Notes: generated by a model from the sequence alone, not told the origin. DNA of 64,000 nucleotides from CAVZCC01 sp963773765 (GCA_963773765.1 CAVZCC010000001.1:1240001-1304000); one strand, 5' to 3'. Numbered from the stretch's first letter, positions 42,303-53,799 are shown. Program-made: numbers and translations.

Positions 42303-43172
42303 TCAGGGAAGGCTGAAGCGGTCGCCCCGGCGGCGGGCCAGGCCGTCGCGGACCAGCGAGTCGGCCACCTCTGCCGCGTCGTCGGGCCGGTCGTCCCAGC
42401 CCACCACGGCACCCACGTCACCGAGCGCGACCGGGCCCAGGTGCAGCGCCCGGAGCAGCCGGCCCCGGGCCTGGCGGGACGACCCCTCGAACCGGGCCTG
42501 GGCGGTGGACACCGCGGCCGAGCCCGATGCCGGGTCGGGGGTGACCCAGCCCGAGCGGGCCCACCGGCAGGTCCGGCGCACCGGGCACCCGGTGCAGTCC
42601 GGTTCGGACGGCCGGCACCGCATCGCCCCCAGGTCCAGCAGGCCCTGGTTCCAGGCCCACCCATGGCCGGGGGGCGCCCACGCGTCGGCCTCGACCTGCG
42701 CCTCACGCGGCCGGAGACTCCGCCCGGCACGGCGGGCCAGGACCCGCCCGACGTTGGTGTCCAGCACCGCGACGTCCTGGTCGAAGGCGAAGGCCAGCAC
42801 GGCACGGGCGGTGTACGGCCCGATCCCCGGGAAGCTGAGCAGCTCCTCGAGCCGGTCCGGGATCGTGCCACCCGATGCCTCGACCGCGGCCGCGGTCAGG
42901 TGCAGGTTGCGGGCCCGACGGGGGTAGCCCAGGCCGGACCACTCCACCAGGACGTCGGCCAGGGGCGCGGCGGCGCAGGCCTCCGTGGTGGGGAAGCGCT
43001 CCAGGAAGGCGTGCCAGCGGGGGACGACGCGCTCCACCTGGGTCTGCTGCAGCATGACCTCGGCGACGAGGACCGACCACGGGTCACGCGTGCGGCGCCA
43101 GGGCAGGTCCCGGCGGGCGGCGTCGGCCCAGTCCAGGACGCGACGCTGCTCGCCGGTCAGGTGCTCCGACAC
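42303..43172 (-). CDS. mutY: A/G-specific adenine glycosylase MutY (short form)
   Basis: 289-residue base-excision enzyme removing adenine mispaired with 8-oxoguanine or guanine. E38 in AEVMLQQTQ and D138 in VAVLDTN are catalytic; the HhH is FPGIGPYTARA. The [4Fe-4S] cluster cysteines are C186, C193, C196 and C202. The protein ends soon after the cluster domain, lacking the C-terminal NUDIX-like 8-oxoG recognition domain of E. coli MutY, which is usual for actinobacterial forms. Its start overlaps the methyltransferase stop by 16 bases. Confidence 0.93.
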   Translation of the reverse strand: MSEHLTGEQRRVLDWADAARRDLPWRRTRDPWSVLVAEVMLQQTQVERVVPRWHAFLERFPTTEACAAAPLADVLVEWSGLGYPRRARNLHLTAAAVEASGGTIPDRLEELLSFPGIGPYTARAVLAFAFDQDVAVLDTNVGRVLARRAGRSLRPREAQVEADAWAPPGHGWAWNQGLLDLGAMRCRPSEPDCTGCPVRRTCRWARSGWVTPDPASGSAAVSTAQARFEGSSRQARGRLLRALHLGPVALGDVGAVVGWDDRPDDAAEVADSLVRDGLARRRGDRFSLP

Positions 43173-43936
43173 CAGTACAGGACCGTGTCGTGGGGGTACG
43201 GGAAGGCGTCCATCCCGTCCAGTTCCGGTGCGCCGGCCAGCAGTCGGGCCGCCTCCGCGATGAGCGCGTCGCGGTCGCCCTCACCCAGGGCGGCGACGAA
43301 GCTGGTGGAACGGAGCCGGTCGAGCACGCCCGCCACCGTGGTGGGCACCGGGTTGGGGAACCGCTCGCACACCAGGGGCCCGAACCCCCCGGCCCCGGCC
43401 ACGACGTCCTCCCACCGGTGCTCCCGGTGGTCGTCGTACGGGCGGCCGCCGGTGCGCTCCTCCACCAGGGCGGTGAGGGCCGCGACCCACGGCACCGACT
43501 CGTCCCGCACGTTCCAGGCCAGGGCCAGGGCGCCGCCGGGGCGGAGCACACGTCGGGCCTCCTCGAGTGCCCTCGGGGCGTCGAACCAGTGGAACCCCTG
43601 GCCGACGGTGAGCAGGTCCACGGTGGCACCCGGCACGGGAAGGGCCTCGGCCACTCCCAGTGACAGCGGCACCTGTGGCAGCGAGCGACGGAGCTGGCGG
43701 GCCATGGCCACCAGGGGCTCGACCGCGGCACAGCGCAGTCGGGCCCTGACCAGTTGCCCGGTCAGGATCCCCGTACCGGCGGCCACGTCCAGCACCCGCG
43801 CCGAACGCCGGTCACCGCCGTCCGCGGCCAGGTCGGCCAGCCGGCCGACGGCGGGCCGGGCGTAGGCCGGCCGGATCCGGGCGTAGGTCGCGGCCGCGGA
43901 GGAGAACCCGCCCGCGGCGACGGGGTTGATCGTCAC
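43157..43936 (-). CDS. SAM-dependent methyltransferase, class I
   Basis: About 259-residue methyltransferase of the UbiE/methyltransferase-11 type. Motif I is VLDVAAGTGILTG, the acidic ribose ligand is E in CAAVEPLVAM, and DLLTVGQGFHWFD plus RVLRPGGALALAWN are the later motifs. The HWF-containing substrate region suggests a small-molecule or lipid acceptor. GTG 43936 (VTINPVAAGGFSSAA) fits better than a start at 43969. Overlap with mutY implies a two-gene operon without a clear functional link. Confidence 0.86.
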   Translation of the reverse strand: MTINPVAAGGFSSAAATYARIRPAYARPAVGRLADLAADGGDRRSARVLDVAAGTGILTGQLVRARLRCAAVEPLVAMARQLRRSLPQVPLSLGVAEALPVPGATVDLLTVGQGFHWFDAPRALEEARRVLRPGGALALAWNVRDESVPWVAALTALVEERTGGRPYDDHREHRWEDVVAGAGGFGPLVCERFPNPVPTTVAGVLDRLRSTSFVAALGEGDRDALIAEAARLLAGAPELDGMDAFPYPHDTVLYWCRST

Positions 43937-43991
43937 GCTCCCAGCCTCGCGCGCCCGGGCCCCGACCATCCCGGGGCCCCGACGGGGCCGT

Positions 43992-44504
43992 TCAGGCGTC
44001 CCAGACGTCGTCCGGGTAGGGCCGCTTGCGCACCGGCGCGGCCTCGGCCTTCCAGACCATCACCTTGCGCCTGAAGTAGCAGACCTCGACGCCGTGCTGG
44101 TTGAAGCCCTTGGTCTCCACCGTGACGATGCCGCGGTCCCCCTTGGAGGACTCGCGGGTCTCCAGCACCCGGGTCTCCGCGTAGATGGTGTCGCCGTGGA
44201 AGGTGGGGTTCTTGTGCTGGAGCGTCTCGATCTCCAGGTTGGCGATGGCGGCCCCGGAGACGTCCGGCACGCTCATGCCCAGGACGAGCGAGTACACCAG
44301 GTTGCCCACCACCACGTTCTTGCCGTGCACCGTCTCGTTCTCCGCGAACCACACGTTGGTGTGCAACGGGTGGTGGTTCATGGTGATCATGCAGAACAGG
44401 TGGTCGTCGTACTCCGTGATGGTCTTGCCCGGCCAGTGCCGGTAGATGTCCCCGGGGACGAAATCCTCCAGGTAGCGGCCGAACGGGCGGTCATGCACGG
44501 TCAT
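43992..44504 (-). CDS. MaoC-family hydratase (mesaconyl-CoA hydratase candidate)
   Basis: 170-residue single-hotdog hydratase. FGRYLEDFVPGDIYRHWPGKTI, DDHLFCMITMNHHPLHTN and FHGDTIYAETRV are typical of the MaoC group that includes actinobacterial mesaconyl-CoA (C1) hydratases; the D-x4-H-type active site is in YDDHLFCMITMNHHPLH. Its neighbourhood with a methylsuccinyl-CoA dehydrogenase-like gene (47.4 kb) and two malyl-CoA-type lyases (54-56 kb) supports a role in the ethylmalonyl-CoA pathway. Substrate assignment is inferred from this context. Confidence 0.85.
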   Translation of the reverse strand: MTVHDRPFGRYLEDFVPGDIYRHWPGKTITEYDDHLFCMITMNHHPLHTNVWFAENETVHGKNVVVGNLVYSLVLGMSVPDVSGAAIANLEIETLQHKNPTFHGDTIYAETRVLETRESSKGDRGIVTVETKGFNQHGVEVCYFRRKVMVWKAEAAPVRKRPYPDDVWDA

Positions 44505-44736
44505 TTCGTTCCTCCGGGCCGCCGGACCGGGCGGCGACGACGACGTCGGGATCCGGTGCGGACGGTACCGCCAGCGCCCGTCCGGCCACCAGACGATGGG
44601 CCGATGGGCCCATTTTCGTGGTCCGCCCGGCCCGACTGGGTGACTTGACCTATCACTCTCGGCGGTGATTCACGTACCGTTCGTGGTGCCACATGGAGCG
44701 CGTTAGTGTGCGCTCAGAGTGAGGCGAACTGGGGAT

Positions 44737-44754
44737 GTGCGGTCGTGACCGCAC
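44737..44754. promoter_or_regulatory. 18-bp palindrome upstream of GGDEF-EAL gene
   Basis: GTGCGGTC-GT-GACCGCAC is perfectly symmetric and lies 16 bases before the GTG at 44771, a typical place for a repressor site. Confidence 0.4.
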
Positions 44755-44770
44755 GTGGCCATGAGGGCAG

Positions 44771-47423
44771 GTGGCGGTGACTGGGGAAACGACTGGGGAA
44801 GGCGGGCCGGCACGTCGACGCGCCGGTTCCGCATGGGTGACCGACGATCCGGAGGACCGGACCGGCAACACCCGCGACCGCGACAGCCAGCGCGCGGTCC
44901 TGCTGGAGATCATCCGGTTCCGGCTCGCGGCGGCCGTGGTGATCGGCGCCTGCATCGCGGTCATCCCCGCCTTCGGCCCCTACCGGGTCGTCATCGGCGT
45001 GTGCGGTGCCCTGGCCGGGATCGCCTCCAACCTCGTGGCCCGCAACCGCGTCCGTGCCGGACACCGCCTGCCCCGCGGCCTTGCGGTCGCCGACCTGCTG
45101 ACCGCACTGGCCGTGATCGTGCTCGTCCCCGAGATGTACGCCGTGGCCGTGATCGTCATCGTGTCCATGACCGGGCTGTTCGTGTTCTGGTTCGGCCGCT
45201 CGTTCACCTTCCAGCTGGTCCCGCTGACCGCGGTCGGCCTGCTGGCCATCGGCCTGTGGTTCCGGCCCCAGCTCTGGGTGCCGGCCTTCATCGCCTGGGC
45301 CGTCTCCTCCGTGTTCGCCACGGCGATCCTGAGCCAGGTGGCGGAGGCCTTCGCCGCCAGCCGCGACCGCTACGACGAGCTCGTCAACGGGATCGACGCC
45401 GCGGTGTGGGAGGCCAAGGGCCCGGCCGGACCTCCGGACTACCTCAGCGACCACGTCGTGGACCTGCTCGGGTTCAGCCCGGACCAGTTGCGGGACCTCG
45501 ACTACCTGCGGAGCCGCATCCATCCCGAGGACCTCCCGGTGGTGATCGAGAGCCGGCGACGGATCGCCCGGGGCGAGAACGTGGAGGCGCACTTCCGCAT
45601 CCGCGACGCCGCCGGGCGCACCCGGCAGGTCCAGGACCGGGTCCGGGTCACCATCGGTGCCGACGGCCGGGTCGTCCGGCGTCGCGGGGTCCTGGTGGAC
45701 GAGACGGCCCGGTGGGAGGCCGAGAGCTCGGTCCGGCGCTACGCCGACTTCATCGAGGGCATCCCCATCGCCCTGGTCATCCTCCGCCTGGAGGACCCCG
45801 GGGACCACACCAGCTTCCGCGTGGTGGCCGCCAACCCCGCCGCCGGCGCCGTCGTCCAGGTTGCCCCGGACGACTCCGTCGGCCACCTCCTGGGCGACCT
45901 GGTCCCGGTGGACGACGACTTCCTGTCCCACCTGGCCGACGTGGTGCGCACCGGCCGTCCCTTCGAGCGGCCTGCGGTGGACCTCCCGGGCGCGGACGGG
46001 GTGTTCGCGCTGCGGGCGGTGCCGCTGCCCGACCGGTCGGTGGGCATCTCGCTGCGAGGACGTGACCAAGCGGGCCCGACAGGCCGAGTCGTTCCGCCAC
46101 CGCGCCCTGCACGACCCGCTGACCGGGCTCCCCAACCGGGCCATGCTCCACGAGCGGCTCACCCACGCCCTGATCGAGGCCGACCGCACCGGCGATCCCG
46201 TGGCCCTGCTCCTGGTGGACCTGGACCAGTTCAAGGAGGTGAACGACGCGCTCGGCCACGAGTACGGCGACGGCGTCCTGCGGGAGCTGTCGCGACGGCT
46301 GGTCGGTCGGTTGCGCCAGTGCGACACCATCGCCCGGCTGGGCGGCGACGAGTTCGCCATCCTGCTCACCACCGATGCCACGGCCGAGGGCGCGGCCGAG
46401 GTGGCCCGACGGCTCAACGAGCTGTGCGAGGAGCCCATCCAGGTGGCGGACTACCGCCTGCAGGTCAGCGCCAGCGTGGGCATCGCCCTGGCCCCTGAGC
46501 ACGCCAACGACGCCGAGACCCTCCTGCGGCGGGCCGACGGCGCCATGTACCGGGCCAAGGGCGCGGGCGGCGGCTACGCCGTCTACTCCCCCGGCCACGA
46601 GCTGAACGCGGTGCGCAGGCTGGAGCTGCTGGCCGACCTGCGCGACGCCATCCAGACCGAGGCCTTCGTGGTCCACTACCAGCCCCGCATCGACCTGGCC
46701 ACGCTGCAGCCGGTGGGCGTGGAGGCGCTGGTCCGGTGGCGGCACCCCCGCCACGGCCTGCTCCCGCCCGGTGAGTTCATCGAGCTGGCGGAGGTGTCGG
46801 GCGCGATCCGGCTGCTCACCCAGACCGTGACCGAGCGGGCCACGGCCGACGTGCGGGGCCTGGGGGCCACGGCGGGACTGGCGGTCAGCGTCAACCTGTC
46901 CATGCGCAACCTGTACGACCCCACGCTGGTGGAGTGGGTGACGGCCATGATCGAGGAGTCGCACATCCCGGCCGGCGCGCTGTGCTTCGAGCTCACCGAG
47001 AGCCAGCTGATGGACGACCCGAGGCAGGCCAACGAGGTCCTGCACCAGTTGCACCGCTCCGGGGTCCGGTTCAGCGTGGACGACTTCGGCACCGGCTACT
47101 CGTCGTTGGCCTACCTCCGGGACCTGCCCATCGACGAGGTCAAGATCGACCGGAGCTTCGTGGCCGACCTGGCCCGCGGTGACTCCCGCATCGTGCAGTC
47201 GGTGATCGACGTCGGCCACCACCTGGGACTGCACGTCGTGGCCGAGGGGGTGGAGACGCCCGAGGTCCTGGCCCGCCTGCGCGAGCTGGGCTGCGACAGC
47301 GCCCAGGGCTTCCACCTGGCCATGCCCATGCCGCTGGGCGACCTCCGCTCGTTCCTGGACGAGGCCCCACCCCGCACCACCGGGGCCGGACCGGCTTGGG
47401 AGGCCGCGATTACCGAGCGGTAA
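44771..47423 (+). CDS. Membrane-bound PAS-GGDEF-EAL cyclic-di-GMP protein, one-base frameshift
   Basis: About 880-residue second-messenger enzyme. Residues 1-30 are polar, about 40-190 form an integral membrane sensor of several helices (IIRFRLAAAVVIGACIAVIPAFG...), then two PAS domains (about 195-310 and 315-425). At 46055 one base is missing; translation of the rest is in the other frame: EDVTKRARQAESFRHRALHDPLTGLPNRAM begins the GGDEF domain (seen as HDPLTGLPNRAM) with intact RLGGDEFAIL, and the EAL domain shows GVEALVRWRHP, DDFGTGYSSL and the later catalytic KIDRSFV. Both synthetic and hydrolytic motifs look intact. The deletion is probably a sequencing artefact. Confidence 0.85.
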
Positions 47424-47426
47424 CCT
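47421..47426 (+). promoter_or_regulatory. -10 element for leaderless methylsuccinyl-CoA dehydrogenase-like gene
   Basis: TAACCT ends six bases before the ATG at 47433 and overlaps the stop of the preceding gene. Confidence 0.5.
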
Positions 47427-47432
47427 GCCGGC

Positions 47433-49052
47433 ATGAGCCCAGCTTCCACCGACGCTGTCGATCCCACCGCAGACCTCACCTCCGCCGCCGCCGCGCTGGA
47501 CATCGCCCAGGGCGTCCTGGACAGCGGCATCGCCCGCCTGGCCGCGGACGGCATCGACGAGAACCAGGTCCTGGCCTACGACGTGGCCCACGCCGCGGCC
47601 GCGGTCATGGCGGCCCGGGGGCTGTTGTCCTACGGATCGCGGGGTGACGACGAGGCCAAGGTCACGTGCGCCTTCGCGGCGGAGGCCCTGGCGGACCTGG
47701 CGGCCAAGGTGTTCGGCCGCGAGGACGAGTGGGGCGTGGGCGCCGGCGCCCTGGACGGCACCCGCGTGTTCACGGCCCGTTACCGGTCCCCCGCCTTCCT
47801 GGCCTCCCTGGCCGACACCGACGGCCCCCGGGGCCTGTCGGAGGACTTCGAGATGGTGCAGGACACCTTCCGGCGCTTCGCCGAGGACAAGATCGCCCCG
47901 ATCGCCGAGCACATCCACCGCCACAACGCCGACATCCCGGAGGAGATCATCACCGGACTGGCCGAGATGGGCGCCTTCGGCCTGTCCATCGGCGAGGAGT
48001 ACGGCGGCTTCGCCTCCGGCGACGAGTCCGACTACATCGCCATGGTGGTGGCCACCGAGGAGCTCTCGCGGGGCTCGCTCGGCGCCGGCGGGTCGCTCAT
48101 CACCCGGCCCGAGATCCTGGCCCGGGCGCTGGAGATGGGTGGCACCGAGGAGCAGAAGCTGGAGTGGCTGCCCAAGCTGGCCACCGCCGAGGTCATGAAC
48201 GCGGTGGCGGTGACCGAGCCCGACTACGGCTCGGACGTGGCCGGGGTGAAGGTGACCGCGACCAAGGTGGACGGTGGCTGGCTCATCAACGGCGTCAAGA
48301 CCTGGTGCACCTTCGGGGCCCGGGCCGACGTGTTCATGCTGCTGGCCCGGACCGACCCGGACCGCAGCCAGGGCCACAAGGGTCTGTCCATGTTCATCGT
48401 GCCCAAGGAGCGGGGCGAGGGCCACGGGTTCGAGTTCACCCAGGACAACGACCACGGTGGCGGCAAGATGGAGGGGCGCCCCATCGACACCCTCGGCTAC
48501 CGGGGCATGCACTCCTACGAGGTGGCCCTGGACAACTGGTTCGTGCCGGACGCCAACCTGATCGGCGGTGAGGGGGGCCTGGGCCGCGGCTTCTACTACC
48601 AGATGGCCGGCTTCGAGAACGGCCGCCTGCAGACCGCGGCGCGGGCCGTGGGGGTGATGCAGTCCGCCCTGGAGCTGGCCCGCCAGTACGCCGTGGACCG
48701 CTCCGTGTTCGGCCACCCGATCCACGACTACCAGCTGACCCAGGCGAAGCTGGCCCGCATGGCGGTGACCATCCAGGGTGCCCGCCAGTTCTCCTACGAG
48801 GTGGCCCGCATGATGGCCAAGGGCGAGGGCACGCTGGAGGCCTCCATGATCAAGGCCTACGTGTGCAAGGCCGCCGAGTGGGTCACCCGTGAGGCCATGC
48901 AGATCCACGGCGGCATGGGGTACGCCGAGGAGTACACGGTGAGCCGCCTGTTCGTGGACGCCCGGGTGCTGTCGATCTTCGAGGGTGCCGACGAGACGCT
49001 CTGCCTCAAGGTGATCGCCCGCCAGCTGGTGGCCCGGCACAAGGCTGCCTGA
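47433..49052 (+). CDS. mcd: Methylsuccinyl-CoA dehydrogenase-like acyl-CoA dehydrogenase
   Basis: 539 residues, about 150 longer than ordinary acyl-CoA dehydrogenases because of an N-terminal helical extension (about residues 1-140, ALDIAQGVLDSGIARLAADG), the architecture of (2S)-methylsuccinyl-CoA dehydrogenase, which oxidises methylsuccinyl-CoA to mesaconyl-C1-CoA. The core has the flavin motif VTEPDYGSDVAGV, GVKTWCTFGARAD, QTAARAVGVM and the C-terminal IHGGMGYAEEYTVSRLF with IFEGADET. Context with a mesaconyl-CoA hydratase-like gene upstream and malyl-CoA lyases downstream supports the ethylmalonyl-CoA pathway. Other long acyl-CoA dehydrogenases remain possible. Confidence 0.82.
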   Translation: MSPASTDAVDPTADLTSAAAALDIAQGVLDSGIARLAADGIDENQVLAYDVAHAAAAVMAARGLLSYGSRGDDEAKVTCAFAAEALADLAAKVFGREDEWGVGAGALDGTRVFTARYRSPAFLASLADTDGPRGLSEDFEMVQDTFRRFAEDKIAPIAEHIHRHNADIPEEIITGLAEMGAFGLSIGEEYGGFASGDESDYIAMVVATEELSRGSLGAGGSLITRPEILARALEMGGTEEQKLEWLPKLATAEVMNAVAVTEPDYGSDVAGVKVTATKVDGGWLINGVKTWCTFGARADVFMLLARTDPDRSQGHKGLSMFIVPKERGEGHGFEFTQDNDHGGGKMEGRPIDTLGYRGMHSYEVALDNWFVPDANLIGGEGGLGRGFYYQMAGFENGRLQTAARAVGVMQSALELARQYAVDRSVFGHPIHDYQLTQAKLARMAVTIQGARQFSYEVARMMAKGEGTLEASMIKAYVCKAAEWVTREAMQIHGGMGYAEEYTVSRLFVDARVLSIFEGADETLCLKVIARQLVARHKAA

Positions 49053-49128
49053 CGCGACCGCCGCCTGACACGGCCACGGCCGCACGCGGCCTGAGCGGGC
49101 CCGGCTCGGGCCGGGCAGGCCGCCGACC

Positions 49129-50109
49129 TCAGCGGGCGACGTCGTCGACGAACCGCTCCAACTCGGCCTGGTTCAGCGTGGGTGAGACGTCATGGCCCTG
49201 GAACCGGGGCGGTCCGGTGTCCACGATGTCGATGCTGCAGTCCTGGCGGACCCGGGTGTAGAGGAGGCAGACGCTGATGCCCTGGGTGGACCGGGCCATG
49301 GCGTCCTGGGCGCCGTGCACCAGGTACAGGGGCGCCGCCGACGCCGTGACCCGCCCCGCCACCGAGGCCTGTCGGGCCCGGTCGCAACCGACACAGCCCA
49401 CGTAGCCCCGCACGTAGGCCGCCCCGATCGGGTCCGACGCCGCGGTGTCGTTCAGGTCCAGGACCCCGTTGGCCGCCACGGCCCCCGCAACGCCGGAACC
49501 GAAGCGGGCCAGGTCACCGGACGGGGTGGGCTCCAGGCCGTCGACCCCGGCGGTGGTGGCCACGAGCGCCGCCAGGTTGCCGCCGGCGGAGTGACCGACC
49601 ACCACGATGGCCGACGGGTCCCAGCCCCGTTCGGGCGCCTGGGCCTTGGCCCAGCGGACGGCGAGCTTCACGTCCAGGAGCGCGGCCGGGAAGGGGTGCG
49701 CCGGCGCCAGCCGGTAGTTGACGGCCAGGATGTCGTAGCCGCGGTCGAGCTGGCGCAGCACGTTGGCCGGGAGGGGCTCGGACTTGTCGCCCAGCGTCCA
49801 ACCTCCGCCATGGACCCAGAGGATCAGCGGACGGTCGGAGGCGTCGCCGACCGGCGAGCGGTACAGGTCCAGGGTCTGGGACCCGTTGCACAACACGTCG
49901 CTGCGGATGATGCATCCCCCGGCCTCGCCGTAGGCGAGGTCCTCGATCACCACCACCCTGGACCCTGCGGCCCGGGTCCCGCCGACCAGGTCCGCAAGCG
50001 TGGGGTTCGGGATGATGCGACAGGACGTCGCCGCCACGGCGAGGGCGGCCACGACGAGGGCGACCACGGCCGGGGCGGCACGGAACGGGCGTCGGCGTGA
50101 CAGGTGCAC
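49129..50109 (-). CDS. Secreted alpha/beta hydrolase, esterase/lipase type
   Basis: 326-residue lipase/esterase of the hormone-sensitive-lipase-like group. The signal peptide APAVVALVVAALAVAATSC ends at a possible lipobox-like Cys. WVHGGGWTLGD is the HGGG oxyanion motif, VVGHSAGGNLAAL the nucleophile Ser, VHGAQDAM the acid and RFQGHDVSP the His. Six cysteines in the second half (CVGC, SVCLLY, QDCS) could form disulfides. The substrate is unknown. It is convergent with the acyl-CoA dehydrogenase. Confidence 0.85.
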   Translation of the reverse strand: MHLSRRRPFRAAPAVVALVVAALAVAATSCRIIPNPTLADLVGGTRAAGSRVVVIEDLAYGEAGGCIIRSDVLCNGSQTLDLYRSPVGDASDRPLILWVHGGGWTLGDKSEPLPANVLRQLDRGYDILAVNYRLAPAHPFPAALLDVKLAVRWAKAQAPERGWDPSAIVVVGHSAGGNLAALVATTAGVDGLEPTPSGDLARFGSGVAGAVAANGVLDLNDTAASDPIGAAYVRGYVGCVGCDRARQASVAGRVTASAAPLYLVHGAQDAMARSTQGISVCLLYTRVRQDCSIDIVDTGPPRFQGHDVSPTLNQAELERFVDDVAR

Positions 50110-50208
50110 CCACGCTCATCGGCCGGCCGGCCGGGCGCCTTGAACCACCCGACCGAGCCGTGCTGAGCGTGGCGGGCGGTGCGGCCACGCCGGCCCGGAG
50201 CCCGGGAG

Positions 50209-50718
50209 TCAGCCCTGGGCGCCGGGGACCAGGCGGAGGTTGACCGGGAAGCGGTACCACTCGCCCCGGCTGGCCGCGATGGACGCCATGACCTCCAGGA
50301 CCAGCGCGCCGATCAGGACCACGAAGATGAGCAGGAACCCGATCAGCACGAACATCAGGACGAAGCAGACGAAGGCGGCGATGGTCACGGTGATCTGGAA
50401 GTTCAGCGCCTCGGCCGCGTGGTGCTTGGCGAAGGGCTGGTCGTCCTTGGCCACCAGGTAGATGACCAGCGGGCCGAGGAACCCGGTGAAGATGGCCAGC
50501 ACCTGGGCCAGCACCGCCAGGGTCTTCTCGTCCTGGAGCGCCGAGCCGGTCCCGGCCGCGGCCGTGCCGGGCACCACGGCCGGCACCGGGGCGGGGGCGG
50601 CCTGGCCCCACTGGACGCCGTCCCACCACCGGGTGGCCCCCTGGGGGTCCTGGTACCAACCCGGCGCGGGTCCGCTCGGTCCGCCCTGCGGGTCTGGGGG
50701 CATCGGCTGGTCGGTCAT
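50209..50718 (-). CDS. DUF4870 membrane protein with N-terminal DUF2510
   Basis: 169 residues. APGWYQDPQGATRWWDGVQW is the short DUF2510 motif; after a Pro/Ala linker, KTLAVLAQVLAIFTGFLGPLVIYLV begins the DUF4870 (TM-rich) domain with FAKHHAAEALNFQI typical. Three to four transmembrane helices are predicted. The family has no known activity. A TAGCGT hexamer lies six bases before the ATG. Confidence 0.84.
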   Translation of the reverse strand: MTDQPMPPDPQGGPSGPAPGWYQDPQGATRWWDGVQWGQAAPAPVPAVVPGTAAAGTGSALQDEKTLAVLAQVLAIFTGFLGPLVIYLVAKDDQPFAKHHAAEALNFQITVTIAAFVCFVLMFVLIGFLLIFVVLIGALVLEVMASIAASRGEWYRFPVNLRLVPGAQG

Positions 50719-50724
50719 GGCTCC

Positions 50725-50730
50725 ACGCTA
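50725..50730 (-). promoter_or_regulatory. -10 element for leaderless DUF4870 gene
   Basis: Minus-strand TAGCGT ends six bases before the ATG at 50718. Confidence 0.45.
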
Positions 50731-50734
50731 ACGG

Positions 50735-52156
<1,422 letters not shown>

Positions 52157-52199
52157 CCCGCCATCATGGCCGATGGCCCCACCGGCCGGTCGCGCGAGC

Positions 52200-52547
52200 T
52201 CAGGAGGACGGTGGGCCCTTCCGGCCCAGCGCCGCTGCCCCGGCCACCAGGGCCTCGATGACCATGTCGGCGTTCTGGTGCGGGACGTGGTCGTCGATGC
52301 CGAGCGCCTGCATCACCGCGGCCTTCCAGGGGTCGGTGACGTCGGCGCCCAGGCTGCGGGCCGCCCGGACGGGCCGGGGCCCGTACTTCCTGGAGGACCG
52401 CTGCGCCACGTCGAAGGCGAAAATGGCCAGGGCCACGGCCGCGAAGGCGCCAGCCCGGGCCAGGTCCACACGACGGGCCCGCCTGCGCTCGGCGCGCCCG
52501 ACGACGTCGGCCACCTCGGGCTTCCCCGCCGGTTGGGTGCTGGACAT
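52200..52547 (-). CDS. Hypothetical single-span membrane protein
   Basis: 115 residues. A basic stretch (RRRARRVDLARAG) precedes one transmembrane helix (AFAAVALAIFAFDVA), followed by a cytoplasmic or external helical region. ATG 52547 with GGGAGC upstream is preferred to a start at 52712. No family recognised. It sits 43 bases upstream of the aldehyde dehydrogenase and could be co-transcribed. Confidence 0.6.
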   Translation of the reverse strand: MSSTQPAGKPEVADVVGRAERRRARRVDLARAGAFAAVALAIFAFDVAQRSSRKYGPRPVRAARSLGADVTDPWKAAVMQALGIDDHVPHQNADMVIEALVAGAAALGRKGPPSS

Positions 52548-52740
52548 GGGTTCGCTCCCGCCGGATCCGTCGTCCACACCGGTGTGCGGTCGCCTGACCG
52601 ACGGTACCGACCGACCGACCCAGTGGACATCGCCCGTATCGGGTGAATCCCACCGCGGCCACCGACCCACCGCCCCCGGGGGTCGTGTCGGCGGGCGACC
52701 CCTGGCCGGCACGACACCGTCGGTTTGCCACGAGGGAGAG

Positions 52741-53799
52741 CTACTGGATGATGGGCTCCTGGAGGAACACCGTGGTGCTGGTGCCGTTCCGCGCCACGCC
52801 CGAACAGGTCGGGCCGGAGGCGACCGTGCAGAAGTCCCCGGTCCAGTTCGCCCCGCTGAAGTCGTACTGCTGGCCGTACACCGCCATGGAGACGGGCTGA
52901 CCGACCGCCGTCGTGACCACGCAGTCGAACCCGTAGGTCCCCAGCCCCGTGGCCGAGAAGGGGTCGCAGGTCGCGCCGTCCACGATCAGGCCGGTCGCCC
53001 GGACCTGGAGGTCGGGGCACTTGGTGGCCGGTCGGCACAGCGGCGGGGTGATGACCCTCACCGGGAGGTAGGCCACCTCCGCGAAGGACATGGTGACCGA
53101 CAGGTCCCCGTCCATCACGACCACGCAACTGGAACTCACCCCGGAGGAGGCACACGCACCGCCCCAGCCGGTGAACACCCGGTTGGAGGCCGGTCGGGCG
53201 ATCAGGCTGACCTGCGTGCCGGAGGGGATGGTGCCGGCGTAGGGGAACCCCGTGGCGCCCCACACCGACACGTCGACGGTGCTGGTCCCGGCGTTGCCGG
53301 TCGCATCGGTCACGTCGAGCCGGTTGTAGGCGGTCGCGTTGCAGCGCAGGGTGATCTCACCCGAGGGCCCGATGTAGGTCCGCACCACCGACCTGCCGAC
53401 GTCGTTGCAGGGCAACCCGTCCAGGTCCTGGAGCTTGGCCAGGCCCGTGCCGGCGGGACCGGCAGGACCGGCCGGACCGGCAGGACCATCGACACCGGCC
53501 GGGCCGGCGGGACCCGCGGCCCCGGCAGCGCCTGCGGGGCCCGCAGGACCGGCGGGGCCGGTGGCACCAGTGGGACCGGTGGGACCCGTCCTGTTGACCT
53601 CGATCGGGGCCTTGCCGTTGGCGCACTTCGTGGTCGTGGACGACACGATGAACGCCAGGCCCCCGTACCCGGTGCAGAACCTCACGGTGGGCGGCGGCGG
53701 GGGTGCAGGGGAACTGGCGGTGACCATGCCCGCGGAGCCGGCGATCAGGAAGAAGACCAGGAGGGCGGCACCCACCTTGCTGGACCGGAGCGTGGACAT
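52741..53799 (-). CDS. Secreted collagen-like protein with Gly-X-Y repeats
   Basis: 352 residues with a signal peptide (KVGAALLVFFLIAGSAGMVTAS). Residues about 77-122 form roughly fifteen uninterrupted Gly-X-Y triplets (GPT, GPA, GAA types), a bacterial collagen-like triple helix. It is preceded by a short Cys-containing head and followed by a beta-rich C-terminal region with ten or so cysteines (CPDLQVRATG, GACASSGVSSSC), likely disulfide-linked. Collagen-like surface proteins often mediate adhesion. ATG 53799 with AGGGGGA is preferred. It is divergent from a TetR regulator whose operators lie between them. Confidence 0.82.
   Translation of the reverse strand: MSTLRSSKVGAALLVFFLIAGSAGMVTASSPAPPPPPTVRFCTGYGGLAFIVSSTTTKCANGKAPIEVNRTGPTGPTGATGPAGPAGPAGAAGAAGPAGPAGVDGPAGPAGPAGPAGTGLAKLQDLDGLPCNDVGRSVVRTYIGPSGEITLRCNATAYNRLDVTDATGNAGTSTVDVSVWGATGFPYAGTIPSGTQVSLIARPASNRVFTGWGGACASSGVSSSCVVVMDGDLSVTMSFAEVAYLPVRVITPPLCRPATKCPDLQVRATGLIVDGATCDPFSATGLGTYGFDCVVTTAVGQPVSMAVYGQQYDFSGANWTGDFCTVASGPTCSGVARNGTSTTVFLQEPIIQ

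Noticed and set aside
45777..49085. Very long open frame of 1102 codons on the minus strand
   Set aside because: It mirrors the GGDEF-EAL and dehydrogenase genes; the product is rich in His, Gln, Val and Gly as expected of an antisense shadow in GC-rich DNA.
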